Positions 1 through 6,975 are shown, counted from the first letter of the stretch. The stretch is 9,157 nucleotides of DNA from AWTP1-13 sp044868325 (GCA_044868325.1 JBIOWI010000251.1:1-9157); one strand, 5' to 3'. The notes: generated by a model from the letters alone, not told the origin. Numbers and translations: made by a program.

Positions 1-71
1 CAGTCGTAGGGATCGAATTTTGCGACTGCCGACGCCCGACTGCCGAATCTCGACACCGTGAAACTTGACAC
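1..71 (-). CDS. Possible 5' end of a gene running off the left edge
   Basis: Downstream of the adenosyltransferase stop, on the same strand, a reading frame opens after a TGA at 95-93 and stays open to the window edge. GTG codons at 71 and 56 are possible starts; from 56 it reads MSRFGSRASAVAKFDPYD. There is no convincing Shine-Dalgarno site before either start. Only 18 to 23 codons are visible, so no family can be assigned. An ATG at 75 in another frame is also open to the edge. The position suggests a third member of the unit formed by the twin-membrane gene and the adenosyltransferase, which is an inference from strand and spacing only. Confidence 0.3.
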   Translation of the reverse strand, partial: MSSFTVSRFGSRASAVAKFDPYD

Positions 72-101
72 ATATGCGCCAACTCTTCGAGCTCAAGCAG
101 G

Positions 102-701
102 CTAGCGGTTGCCCCCTGGCACCCACAAGACGTCACCGTTGCCGCGGTCGTTGGCGGTGCGGCTGGCCACGAACAGCAGGTCCGACAGTCGGTTCATGTA
201 CTTGAGCACCGGCGGGCTCACATGCTCGCCCGGCCGGTCGGCGAGCGCCACAATCTCTCGCTCCGCCCGCCGACAGACCGTGCGCGCTACGTGCAGCGCA
301 GCAGCGGCCGGAGTGCCGCCCGGCAGGACAAAGGAGCGCAGCGGGCTGAGTTGCGTATTCATCCGGTCGATCTCATCCTCCAGGCGCCGGACCTGCGCCT
401 CGCTGACGCGCAGACGCTCGCGCTTGGGTGCCTGGCCAGGAGTTGGCTCCTCGGGCGCGCAAAGATCTGCACCGAGGTCGAACAAATCGTTCTGGATGCG
501 CGCCAGCATGGCGTCGAGGTCGGCGTGAGCGCTCCCAGGGCCGGCCAGATGCAGACGCGCCACTCCGATCGCCGCGTTGGTCTCATCGACGCTGCCGTAG
601 GCCACAATGCGTTGGGAATGCTTGGGAACTCGCATGCCGCTGCCGAGTGCGGTGGTGCCGCCATCGCCGGTGCGGGTATAGATCTTGTTGAGCACCACCA
701 T
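102..701 (-). CDS. Cob(I)yrinic acid a,c-diamide adenosyltransferase, PduO type
   Basis: This 199-residue protein transfers the adenosyl group of ATP to reduced cob(I)alamin or a corrinoid precursor, giving coenzyme B12 in the cytoplasm. The PduO/MMAB signatures are all present: the N-terminal ATP-binding segment YTRTGDGGTTAL (residues 8-19), YGSVDETNAAIG (35-46), the helix with HVARTVCRRAER (137-148) that supplies conserved Arg and Glu residues of the active site, and YMNRLSDLLFVASR (168-181). The length is usual for the family and nothing is missing. The ATG at 701 is preceded by AGGA at about 9 bases. It lies 72 bases downstream of the twin-membrane gene on the same strand, so the two probably share a transcript. 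No cobalamin riboswitch is recognisable upstream. PduO and CobO are unrelated folds; the motifs decide for PduO type. Confidence 0.95.
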   Translation of the reverse strand: MVVLNKIYTRTGDGGTTALGSGMRVPKHSQRIVAYGSVDETNAAIGVARLHLAGPGSAHADLDAMLARIQNDLFDLGADLCAPEEPTPGQAPKRERLRVSEAQVRRLEDEIDRMNTQLSPLRSFVLPGGTPAAAALHVARTVCRRAEREIVALADRPGEHVSPPVLKYMNRLSDLLFVASRTANDRGNGDVLWVPGGNR

Positions 702-773
702 TGGGCCGGTTCCTGCGTCTTGCCAGGATGTCAGCCTGGCGAGCGTCTGGACGTCTTGAGCGTGAGCCGCCGT

Positions 774-965
774 CTAGGGCCGCAGCAGATATACCAGAAC
801 CATCATGATCGCGATGGCAAGAAACTGCAGGCCCACCCGCCAGCGCATCAGGGTCTGGCTCAGGTTCGGGTTGACTCCGCGCAGCATGTTCCACAGTCCC
901 GCCAGCAGCACCAGGGAGACGGCGACCAGGGCCGCTATGACGATGTAGCGTGGTGTGCCATCCAT
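774..965 (-). CDS. HIG1-like twin transmembrane protein
   Basis: A 63-residue protein with two predicted membrane helices (about residues 7-28 and 43-61) joined by a short polar loop. The loop and second helix carry the pattern RGVNP..S..LMRWRVGLQ..A (residues 29-50), which resembles the HIG1 (hypoxia-induced gene 1) domain as found in small alphaproteobacterial inner-membrane proteins, often called twin transmembrane proteins. In mitochondria HIG1 proteins associate with respiratory complexes; a similar role here is only an inference. The start at 965 has an AAGGA about 13 bases upstream, rather distant. The gene precedes the adenosyltransferase by 72 bases on the same strand, and is divergent from the EnvC-like gene, with which it shares an upstream region of about 170 bases. 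Confidence 0.82.
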   Translation of the reverse strand: MDGTPRYIVIAALVAVSLVLLAGLWNMLRGVNPNLSQTLMRWRVGLQFLAIAIMMVLVYLLRP

Positions 966-1134
966 GAGCTGGGACCCGTCCTTTCAGTGGGGAGTACGCG
1001 CGGCGGCCCATCCATGCCACAATTGCCGCAATCCTCTAATAACGATTTTAGCGCAACAGAGGGGGAAGCGCGGCCAACCGGCAATCCGGCCCCGCGTGTT
1101 CGTTCATGCGTCGCATAGGGGGACTAGGCAGGAC

Positions 1135-2448
1135 GTGACTCATTCGCCCACACGCGTGGCGCCCATACGCATGGCGCGCATCCTGCTCGCCGCCGCGTCC
1201 CTGCTCGTGGCTCCGCTGCAGGTCCTTGCGCAAGGCGCGCTCAGCCCCGAGCAGGCGCGCAAGCGGTTGGAGGCCGACAAGGGCAAGCTGGACGCCTCGG
1301 AGAAGCGCTCCAAGGACCTGCAGGCCGACCTCGACAAGCTCGCCGCCGAGCGCGAGCGCATCAACGCCCGGCTGGTCGAGACCGGCAAGCTGATCCAGCA
1401 GCACGAGGCCCAGCTGGGACTGATTGAGGCGAAGCTCGGCGAGCTCGACGTTCAGGAGCGGCAGCTGCGCGGCACACTGCTCCAACGCCATGGCGCGATT
1501 TCTGCGTTGCTGGCGGCGCTGCAGAGGATGGGCAGGAACCCGCCGCCTGTCATGGTTACGCGCCGCGAGGATGCCTTAACCATGGTCCGCAGCGCCATGT
1601 TGCTGTCCTCCGCGTTCCCGGAGTTGAGAGTTCAGGCGGAGAGACTCGCCAAGGAGCTGAACGACCTGTCTCAGGTGATCAAGAGCGGGCGCACCGAGCG
1701 CGAGAAGCTTACGGCCGAGAAGGTGCGCCACGACGAGGTGCGGGTCAGGCTGGCGGCCCTGCAGGACGAGAAGCGCCGGTCGAGCGTCCAGCAGCAGGGC
1801 GAGCTTGCCAGCGTGCGCCAAGAAGTCGCAAGGATCGCCAGAAACGTCGAGGAGATGACCGACTTCCTGAAGCGCCTCGACAAGGAGCTGGTGGGGCGGG
1901 TGCCCGCGCCGCCGACGGGCAAGGAGCCCTCCGAGCCCGGCGATCCCAAGGCGGCCGTGCTGGCGCCCAGCGGCGAGCGCGTGGCCATGGCGACGCCGGG
2001 CCGCATCAGGCCCAACATTCCGTTCGAGCAGTCCAAGGGCATGCTGCAGCTGCCGAGCCAGGGCAAGCGCATCTTGTCATTCGCCCAGAAGACCGCATAT
2101 GGCACGCAGTCCAAGGGGATCGGCTTACAGACCCGCTACGGGGGAACCGTCGTATCTCCATGCGACGGACTCATCGTGTATGCGGGCGAGTTTCGCACCT
2201 ACGGGCAACTCTTGATCATCAGCCCTGGCGGCGGCTACCATGTTCTGCTAGCAGGATTATCCCAGATCGATGTGCAGGTTGGCCAGTCCGTGCTCATGGG
2301 TGAGCCGGTGGGTGTCATGAGTTCAGCCGTCAAATCGCAGGCGGCAGAGGACAGCGGTCCGGTCCTTACCGTAGAGTTCCGGAAGGACCAGCGGCCCATA
2401 GACCCCGACCCATGGTGGTCGGACGGCTCTCGAAAGGTACAGGGATGA
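1135..2448 (+). CDS. EnvC-like murein hydrolase activator (M23/LytM family, degenerate)
   Basis: A 437-residue exported protein. It has a signal peptide (hydrophobic stretch at about residues 15-31, likely cleaved after VLA), long coiled coils (about 38-120 and 160-250) around a conserved segment NPPPVMVTRREDALTMVRSA, a Pro-rich linker (about 254-295) and a C-terminal LytM domain (about 299-427). The zinc ligands of active M23 peptidases are absent: the expected HxGID region reads KGIGLQ, the YAHL position reads LAGLS, and the LHFE position reads LTVEF. This is the pattern of EnvC, which does not cut peptidoglycan itself but activates amidases at the division septum. GTG 1135 is preferred because GGGGGA lies 11 bases upstream; GTG 1156 and ATG 1171 are in frame and also leave a signal peptide. 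The stop overlaps the ctpA start, implying one operon. The amidase partner is not in the window. Confidence 0.88.
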   Translation: MTHSPTRVAPIRMARILLAAASLLVAPLQVLAQGALSPEQARKRLEADKGKLDASEKRSKDLQADLDKLAAERERINARLVETGKLIQQHEAQLGLIEAKLGELDVQERQLRGTLLQRHGAISALLAALQRMGRNPPPVMVTRREDALTMVRSAMLLSSAFPELRVQAERLAKELNDLSQVIKSGRTEREKLTAEKVRHDEVRVRLAALQDEKRRSSVQQQGELASVRQEVARIARNVEEMTDFLKRLDKELVGRVPAPPTGKEPSEPGDPKAAVLAPSGERVAMATPGRIRPNIPFEQSKGMLQLPSQGKRILSFAQKTAYGTQSKGIGLQTRYGGTVVSPCDGLIVYAGEFRTYGQLLIISPGGGYHVLLAGLSQIDVQVGQSVLMGEPVGVMSSAVKSQAAEDSGPVLTVEFRKDQRPIDPDPWWSDGSRKVQG

Positions 2449-3830
2449 CAGGTGCAAGGATGACGCGTAAATCCGACCTGGCGTTTTGGGTGTTCATGGT
2501 GCTGGCGGGGCTTGCCGGCGCCACCACCGTGTTCAACGTCACCCGCACCTACTCGGCCACACCCGGCAACTCCGAAATTTACCGCCAGCTCGACCTGTTC
2601 GGGGACGTGCTGGAGCGCGTGCGCTCCGACTACGTCGAGAAGCCCGACGACTCCATGCTGATCGACTCCGCGATCAACGGCATGCTTTCTGCGCTCGACC
2701 CGCACTCCGCCTACCTGAACCCGAAGAGCTTCCGGGACATGCAGGTGCAGACCAAGGGCGAGTTTGGCGGGCTCGGCATCGAGGTCACCATGGAGCAGGG
2801 CTCCGGCGTGGTTAAGGTGGTCTCGCCGATCGACGATACCCCGGCTGCCAAGGCCGGCCTGATGGCCAACGACCTCATCACCCATCTCGACGGCGAGCAG
2901 ATCATCGGCCTCTCGCTGGAGCAGGCCGTCGAGAAGATGCGCGGGCCGGTGAATACCTCGATCACGCTCACCATCGTGCGCCGCGGCAAGGACGAGCCGT
3001 TCGATGTAAAGATCGTGCGCGATGTGATCCGCATCAACGCGATCAAGGCGCGGCTCGAGGGCGACATCATCTACGTCAAGATCTCGACCTTCAACGAGCA
3101 GACCCACGCCAACCTGGTGAAGCAGGTCGAGACCCTGAAGAAATCGCTCGGCCGACCGGCGCGAGGCTTCGTCATCGACCTGCGCAACAACCCGGGCGGA
3201 CTGCTCGACCAGGCGATCAACGTGTCGGACGCCTTCCTCGACAAGGGCGCGATCGTGCTGACCAAGGGGCGGCTCTTGGAGGAGACGCAGCGTGCCAACG
3301 CCAGGGCCGGCGACATCGCCGACGGCAAGCCCATCGTGGTGCTGGTCAACGGAGGCTCCGCATCGGCCTCGGAGATCGTGGCCGGCGCCCTGCAGGACCA
3401 CAAGCGGGCGACCGTGGTGGGCACCCGGTCGTTCGGCAAGGGATCGGTGCAGACCATCATCCCGCTGGGCAGCAACGGCGCCATCCGGCTGACGACCGCG
3501 CGCTACTACACGCCGTCCGGCCGCTCGATCCAGGCCAAGGGCATCGAGCCCGACATCGTGGTGGAGCAGGAGCTTCCGCCCGAGCTGCAGACCAAGGCGC
3601 CGCCGCGCGCGCCGAGCGAGGCCGCCCTGCCGCGGCACCTCAAGAACGACGGCAAGGACGTGAAGGAGAGCACCGGCTCGTCGAGCTACGTGCCGCGCGA
3701 GGCCGAGCAGGACACCCAGCTCCAGTACGCGCTCAAGATGCTGCGGGGTGAGCCTCTGCCGACGCTGCCGCAGCCGCCGCAGTCCTTGCCCTCGGGAGAG
3801 GCGTCGGCGCCGAAGCCGCAGCAGAAGTAG
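2445..3830 (+). CDS. ctpA: Carboxy-terminal processing protease, S41 family
   Basis: This 461-residue serine protease trims or degrades periplasmic proteins from their C-termini. An N-terminal hydrophobic segment (about residues 11-31) serves as membrane anchor or signal. A PDZ domain follows (about 105-185, with GGLGIEV and SPIDDTPAAKAGL), then the S41 core with DLRNNPGG (245-252), the nucleophile motif SASASEI (catalytic Ser307) and GKG with the general-base Lys332. The Ser-Lys spacing of 25 matches E. coli Prc. The last 70 residues are Pro/Lys/Glu-rich and of low complexity. ATG 2445 is chosen because it overlaps the upstream stop as ATGA and has AAAGG 7 bases before it; ATG 2460 is less well placed. 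Coupling to the EnvC-like gene supports a shared envelope role; CtpA-type proteases are known to control cell-wall hydrolase levels in other proteobacteria, but its target here is unknown. Confidence 0.95.
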   Translation: MTGARMTRKSDLAFWVFMVLAGLAGATTVFNVTRTYSATPGNSEIYRQLDLFGDVLERVRSDYVEKPDDSMLIDSAINGMLSALDPHSAYLNPKSFRDMQVQTKGEFGGLGIEVTMEQGSGVVKVVSPIDDTPAAKAGLMANDLITHLDGEQIIGLSLEQAVEKMRGPVNTSITLTIVRRGKDEPFDVKIVRDVIRINAIKARLEGDIIYVKISTFNEQTHANLVKQVETLKKSLGRPARGFVIDLRNNPGGLLDQAINVSDAFLDKGAIVLTKGRLLEETQRANARAGDIADGKPIVVLVNGGSASASEIVAGALQDHKRATVVGTRSFGKGSVQTIIPLGSNGAIRLTTARYYTPSGRSIQAKGIEPDIVVEQELPPELQTKAPPRAPSEAALPRHLKNDGKDVKESTGSSSYVPREAEQDTQLQYALKMLRGEPLPTLPQPPQSLPSGEASAPKPQQK

Positions 3831-3859
3831 GCGCCTGGGGCCAGCTGCAATGCTCAAAG

Positions 3860-3887
3860 GCTTGGGCCACCTCGCGGTGGCCCAAGC
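3860..3887 (+). terminator. Strong hairpin after ctpA, possible terminator
   Basis: A perfect 12-bp GC-rich stem, GCTTGGGCCACC with its complement, closes on the 4-base loop TCGC. It begins 30 bases after the ctpA stop and ends 33 bases before rppH. No run of T follows (GCTGTCTCGG), so it may be a rho-independent terminator of low efficiency, an mRNA 3'-end stabiliser, or a partial barrier that lowers rppH expression. Confidence 0.55.
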
Positions 3888-3920
3888 TGTCTCGGCTCCG
3901 ATCTCGGTGGACGACGATCC

Positions 3921-4421
3921 ATGACTCCCCCAGAGCCCGGCTACCGCCCCTGCGTGGGCATCATGGTCCTGAACCGCGCTGGCCAGGTGTGGCTCGGCCG
4001 GCGGCACGACGCCCCTGCCGAGCCGGAGGGGCCGGGCACGTGGTGGCAGATGCCGCAGGGCGGCATCGACGAGAGGGAGAACCCGGCCGCCGCGGCCTTG
4101 CGCGAGCTCTACGAGGAGACCGGCATCCGCTCGGTCCGCATCATCGGCGAGAGTCCGACCTGGTACACCTACGATCTGCCAGCGGCGCTGCGTCCCAACG
4201 CGTGGGACGGCCGCTATCGCGGCCAGAGGCAGAAGTGGTTCGCGGTCCGCTTCATCGGCAGCGACGACGAGGTGATGCTGGCGCAGCCGGGCCACAAACC
4301 CGAGTTCGACACCTGGCGCTGGGCCAGGGTGGACGAGCTGCCCGCCCTCATCGTGCCGTTCAAGCGCCAGGTCTACGAGCAGGTCATCCGCGATTTTGCG
4401 CCGCTCGCGAAGCCTGAGTGA
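3921..4421 (+). CDS. rppH: RNA pyrophosphohydrolase (Nudix)
   Basis: A 166-residue cytoplasmic Nudix hydrolase that removes pyrophosphate from the 5' triphosphate of mRNA and so opens it to RNase E-type decay. The Nudix box GX5EX7REUXEEXGU is complete: it runs from Gly47 to Ile69, with Glu53 and REL.EE (61-66) binding the metal. The N-terminal YRPCVGIMVLN, the WQMPQGGID before the box, and the KWFAVRFIG and PEFDTWRWA segments are typical of RppH/NudH rather than other Nudix enzymes. The length is normal. The ATG at 3921 has only a weak GGTGGA about 10 bases upstream. The gene follows ctpA on the same strand, with a strong hairpin between them, and converges on the L,D-transpeptidase gene. Confidence 0.95.
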   Translation: MTPPEPGYRPCVGIMVLNRAGQVWLGRRHDAPAEPEGPGTWWQMPQGGIDERENPAAAALRELYEETGIRSVRIIGESPTWYTYDLPAALRPNAWDGRYRGQRQKWFAVRFIGSDDEVMLAQPGHKPEFDTWRWARVDELPALIVPFKRQVYEQVIRDFAPLAKPE

Positions 4422-4430
4422 ATCCCCAGT

Positions 4431-4500
4431 CGGGGTCAGACCCCTCGCCACCGACGTAATGCAAGCAACGATTGCGGCAGAGGCGAGGGGTCTGACCCCG
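4431..4500. repeat. REP-like nested palindrome between convergent genes
   Basis: Two 19-base arms, 4431-4449 and 4482-4500, are perfect reverse complements separated by 32 bases. Each arm contains GGGGTC-A-GACCCC or its complement, which is itself palindromic around one base, and the spacer can form a small hairpin (GCAA at 4461-4464 with TTGC at 4473-4476). The element starts 9 bases after the rppH stop and ends 7 bases before the ldt stop. That layout is typical of REP/BIME-type elements. It may also act as a bidirectional terminator, although neither side has a T-run. No transposase is present in the window. Confidence 0.75.
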
Positions 4501-4507
4501 CTCGCAC

Positions 4508-6130
4508 TCACTGCCACCACAGGAACGGACTGCCGCTCCAGCCGAAGGGAGAGCCGCTGTAGGCGGGCCGCTGGTAGCGGCCCCGCGCCTCCAGGCTCGG
4601 CGAGCGGCGACGGATCTTGAGGCCGCCCTGCGGCTCGGTGCTCATCACCACGATGAACTCCGTAGCCGGTCCAGTCTCCCGGCTCGGTGGCTCGTCGGAT
4701 ACGATCAGCGAGGCGCCTGGCCCCACCATCTCGGCGATGCGGTCGGCGGCCTCCTTGGGGATGGCGATGCGATCGAGCGCCTGCCGGGCGCCCGCCAGGT
4801 CGGCGGGAGCGGCGCTGGCATGGCGATACTCGCCCCGCTTTCCGCCCGCGGGCTTCGCCTCATGCGCCGACCGATATACGGAGACGGCGCTCCAGCGCAG
4901 GTCGGCCTCGCCGTTGGTGTAGGCGAGCGCGGTAAAGACGTAGCTGCCGAGGGGCTTGTCGGGATCGGCGATGCCGACGGGCGCTTCAAGGACCTGCTCG
5001 CGCGATTGCCTGACGTAGAGGCGCTGCGTGGCACGGCTGATGAGCACCGATACGGGCGATGCTTTGCGCGCCGCCTCCTTGGCCTCGTCCTGGGCCGCGG
5101 TATTCGCCACATGGGCCTCCTTGGCCTGCTGGCGCAGCTGCTGGGCCAAGTCCGCCTTCGGCTGCATCTCGCCCTTCACGAGATCGAGCTGCGCCCTGGC
5201 TTCGTCGAGCGCGGCCAGCGCGGCGGCCTTGGCCTGCCTCGCCCGCTCCGCCGCCTCGCCGGCGCCCTCGGCTGCGGCGGCGATCTGATCGGCCCGGCGC
5301 AGCTGCTGCTCGGCCCTGGCGTGCATGGCTTCGGCGCGGCGGATCGCCTTGGTGGCGCGAGCCGCCTCGACGGTGGCGCTCCGGGCCGCACTTCTGGCAT
5401 CGTCCGCTTTCGCCGCAGCGGCAGCGGCGGCCTCGGCCTTGGCGGCTGCGATAGCCCTGGCGCTGCGGCGCGGGTGCGTCGGCGGGGCGAGGACTGCCGG
5501 CGAGAGATTGGCGACCAGGGTCTGGGCCTTGTCGGCCCCCCGGGAGCCCGCGTCGGCGGTGGGCTGGCCGGCATCGTCCGAGAACGGCTTGAACAGCGCT
5601 GGATGTGTGAAGTCGGCCGGGCTGATGTCGTCGCGCACGACGATCACCCGCATGCCGAGCTTGGTGCGCTCGAACAGGCGCTCGGCGAAGGCGATCGGCA
5701 TGCGGATGCAGCCGTGCGACGCCGGACGGCCGGGCAGCACTCCCGCGTGCAGGGCGATGCCCGACCACGTGAGCCGCTGCATGAAGGGCATGGAGGCGTC
5801 GTCGTAGAGATTGGAGTAGTGCTCCACCTTGCGTTCGAGCACGGTGAAGATGCCGGCCGGGGTCTCGTAGCCGGCCTGGCCCGTCGAAACCGGCGACTGC
5901 AGGACCTGGCCCTCGCCGTCGTAGACCGTCACGCGCTGCTGGTTGAGAGAGACGATCGCCATCACGGCCGTGGTAGTGGGACGCGGGACGGCCGCCGCGC
6001 GCTCGCTCCCGCCGCTCTTGGCGAAGGCGTCGGAGGTCGCACCGCCGAGAAGGGCCGCAAGACCGAAGCCTGAGAGGATGGACGCCGTGAGCTTCAACCC
6101 GGGCCAGACGCGGCTACGGTAGCAGGCCAT
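4508..6130 (-). CDS. L,D-transpeptidase (YkuD) with Ala-rich coil and second YkuD-like module
   Basis: A 540-residue exported enzyme. L,D-transpeptidases make 3-3 crosslinks in peptidoglycan or attach proteins to it. The signal peptide ends near DAFA (residue 37). The YkuD domain spans about 55-183 and holds the catalytic motif: His128, then SHGCIR with His139, the nucleophile Cys141 and Arg143. An Ala/Lys/Glu-rich coil follows (about 224-358). A second segment, from SVLISRATQRLYVRQSREQV (about 361-380) to about 418, repeats the start of a YkuD fold (compare IVSLNQQRVTVYDGEGQV in the first), but has no His or Cys motif. The C-terminal part contains SLIVSDEPPSRETGPATEFI (474-493) and ends in an aromatic SPFGWSGSPFLWWQ. 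ATG 6130 is chosen for the GAAGGA 9 bases upstream; a GTG at 6151 would add 7 residues. It appears monocistronic. Confidence 0.92.
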   Translation of the reverse strand: MACYRSRVWPGLKLTASILSGFGLAALLGGATSDAFAKSGGSERAAAVPRPTTTAVMAIVSLNQQRVTVYDGEGQVLQSPVSTGQAGYETPAGIFTVLERKVEHYSNLYDDASMPFMQRLTWSGIALHAGVLPGRPASHGCIRMPIAFAERLFERTKLGMRVIVVRDDISPADFTHPALFKPFSDDAGQPTADAGSRGADKAQTLVANLSPAVLAPPTHPRRSARAIAAAKAEAAAAAAAKADDARSAARSATVEAARATKAIRRAEAMHARAEQQLRRADQIAAAAEGAGEAAERARQAKAAALAALDEARAQLDLVKGEMQPKADLAQQLRQQAKEAHVANTAAQDEAKEAARKASPVSVLISRATQRLYVRQSREQVLEAPVGIADPDKPLGSYVFTALAYTNGEADLRWSAVSVYRSAHEAKPAGGKRGEYRHASAAPADLAGARQALDRIAIPKEAADRIAEMVGPGASLIVSDEPPSRETGPATEFIVVMSTEPQGGLKIRRRSPSLEARGRYQRPAYSGSPFGWSGSPFLWWQ

Positions 6131-6151
6131 CCATCCACATCCTTCAAGCAC

Positions 6152-6419
6152 ACGACAACGCCCCGACGGCGGCCCAGCGCGGGCCCCGGACCGGATCGAC
6201 GTCTTACAGCGCGGGACCTAAGCAAGCGTTAGCGCAAGCTCGACCGGTCCCCAAGTGTGCCTCGGAATCCGCAGTCTGTCTGCATCGATTGGATTTAAGG
6301 GTGAAGCTTTAGGGTCAAGAAGACGTAAGCGACCATCCGCTCCGCCGGCTCGCCTCGACGAGCCACCGTGCGCGCGCCCCGTCAGACGGCCACGGCCAGC
6401 GGAGGTCCAGGCCTGCCGC
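6152..6419. other. Intergenic stretch upstream of the L,D-transpeptidase gene
   Basis: Between the L,D-transpeptidase start and the terminator at 6420-6461 I see no gene with convincing coding character. A relatively AT-rich patch around 6275-6325 could hold the transpeptidase promoter reading leftward, but no clear -35/-10 pair stands out. The frames open across it are Arg/Pro-rich and lack ribosome-binding sites. Confidence 0.5.
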
Positions 6420-6461
6420 AAAAACAGAAGGGCCCCGGCTGGTAGGGGACAGCCAGGGCCC
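6420..6461 (-). terminator. Rho-independent terminator of the small membrane protein gene
   Basis: Read on the minus strand, a 12-bp stem with one mismatch (arms 6450-6461 and 6430-6441, loop of 8 bases) is followed at once by TTCTGTTTTT. It lies about 85 bases after the stop of the 6910-6545 gene and is the only clear rho-independent terminator for it. The tail CTTCTGTTTTT recurs at the terminator near 8490. Confidence 0.8.
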
Positions 6462-6544
6462 GCTGGGACAAGGCGGTACGGGATTGCCAAACCGCACCGC
6501 AGGAACGTTCTACTCCGATTCGCAACTGGTGGCTGCAATTTTCT

Positions 6545-6910
6545 CTAACGCAACCTAGCAAGGCGACGTCTGACGAAGGCGCGCATGTGCCACGGCGCGA
6601 GGCGGGACGAGCGTGGCGAGTGCGGCTCCGCGCCCTGCTGTGCCGTGGCGGCACGGCCCGGCCATACCCGCCTGACGGCCCAGCACAGCACGGCCGCCTG
6701 CATCAGCGACGAGACCAGCCGGGGTGAAAGAAGCTCGCCCCACGTGTAGTCGTCGGCGGCGAGCACCATGATCGTTTCTGTCACGACGGCGGCAAGCACG
6801 GCCGCAACCGGGATCGGCAGGGGGCCGCGGTAAGCCAGGACAATGACGAGGACTAGCGCCGCCTGCACAGGATCCAGGACGGCGGCGAGCAGGAATTCGA
6901 GAGTGGCCAT
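6545..6910 (-). CDS. Small predicted inner-membrane protein, unknown function
   Basis: I do not recognise this 121-residue protein. It has three likely membrane segments (about residues 5-26, 32-52 and 62-80). An acidic patch ADDYTWGE (51-59) lies between the second and third, and a hydrophilic, Arg-rich C-terminal tail (about 81-121, ending in RRRLARLR) is probably cytoplasmic. ATG 6910 is chosen over an in-frame ATG at 6931 because GGAGG sits 7 bases before it, the best ribosome-binding site in the window. A terminator follows at 6461-6420. The gene stands alone between the L,D-transpeptidase and the small secreted protein, all on the minus strand, and the context does not suggest a function. 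The clear Shine-Dalgarno, hydrophobic segments and terminator support a real gene. Confidence 0.7.
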   Translation of the reverse strand: MATLEFLLAAVLDPVQAALVLVIVLAYRGPLPIPVAAVLAAVVTETIMVLAADDYTWGELLSPRLVSSLMQAAVLCWAVRRVWPGRAATAQQGAEPHSPRSSRLAPWHMRAFVRRRLARLR

Positions 6911-6975
6911 GGGGGAACCTCCATGGCCCAAGCCATCCGCCCGATTCGTTTGGCGACAATGAGGCGACTACAGAA

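Noticed and set aside
23..46. Direct repeat CGACTGCCGA twice, 14 bases apart
   Set aside because: Short and within a possible coding start; likely chance in GC-rich DNA.
222..1118. Plus-strand open frame across the adenosyltransferase and twin-membrane genes
   Set aside because: Antisense to two recognised genes and without any family pattern.
955..1134. Upstream ATG 955 as start of the EnvC-like gene
   Set aside because: It would put 60 odd residues before the signal peptide and overlap the divergent twin-membrane gene; GTG 1135 has a better ribosome-binding site.
2235..4520. Long minus-strand open frame of about 760 codons antisense to the EnvC-like gene, ctpA and rppH
   Set aside because: It is fully antisense to three well-supported genes, rich in His/Arg/Leu/Gly low-complexity stretches, and has no recognisable domain. 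Long shadow frames are expected opposite high-GC genes.
4820..6073. Long plus-strand open frame antisense to the L,D-transpeptidase
   Set aside because: Gly/Arg/Leu-rich shadow of a gene whose catalytic motif is intact on the other strand; no ribosome-binding site.
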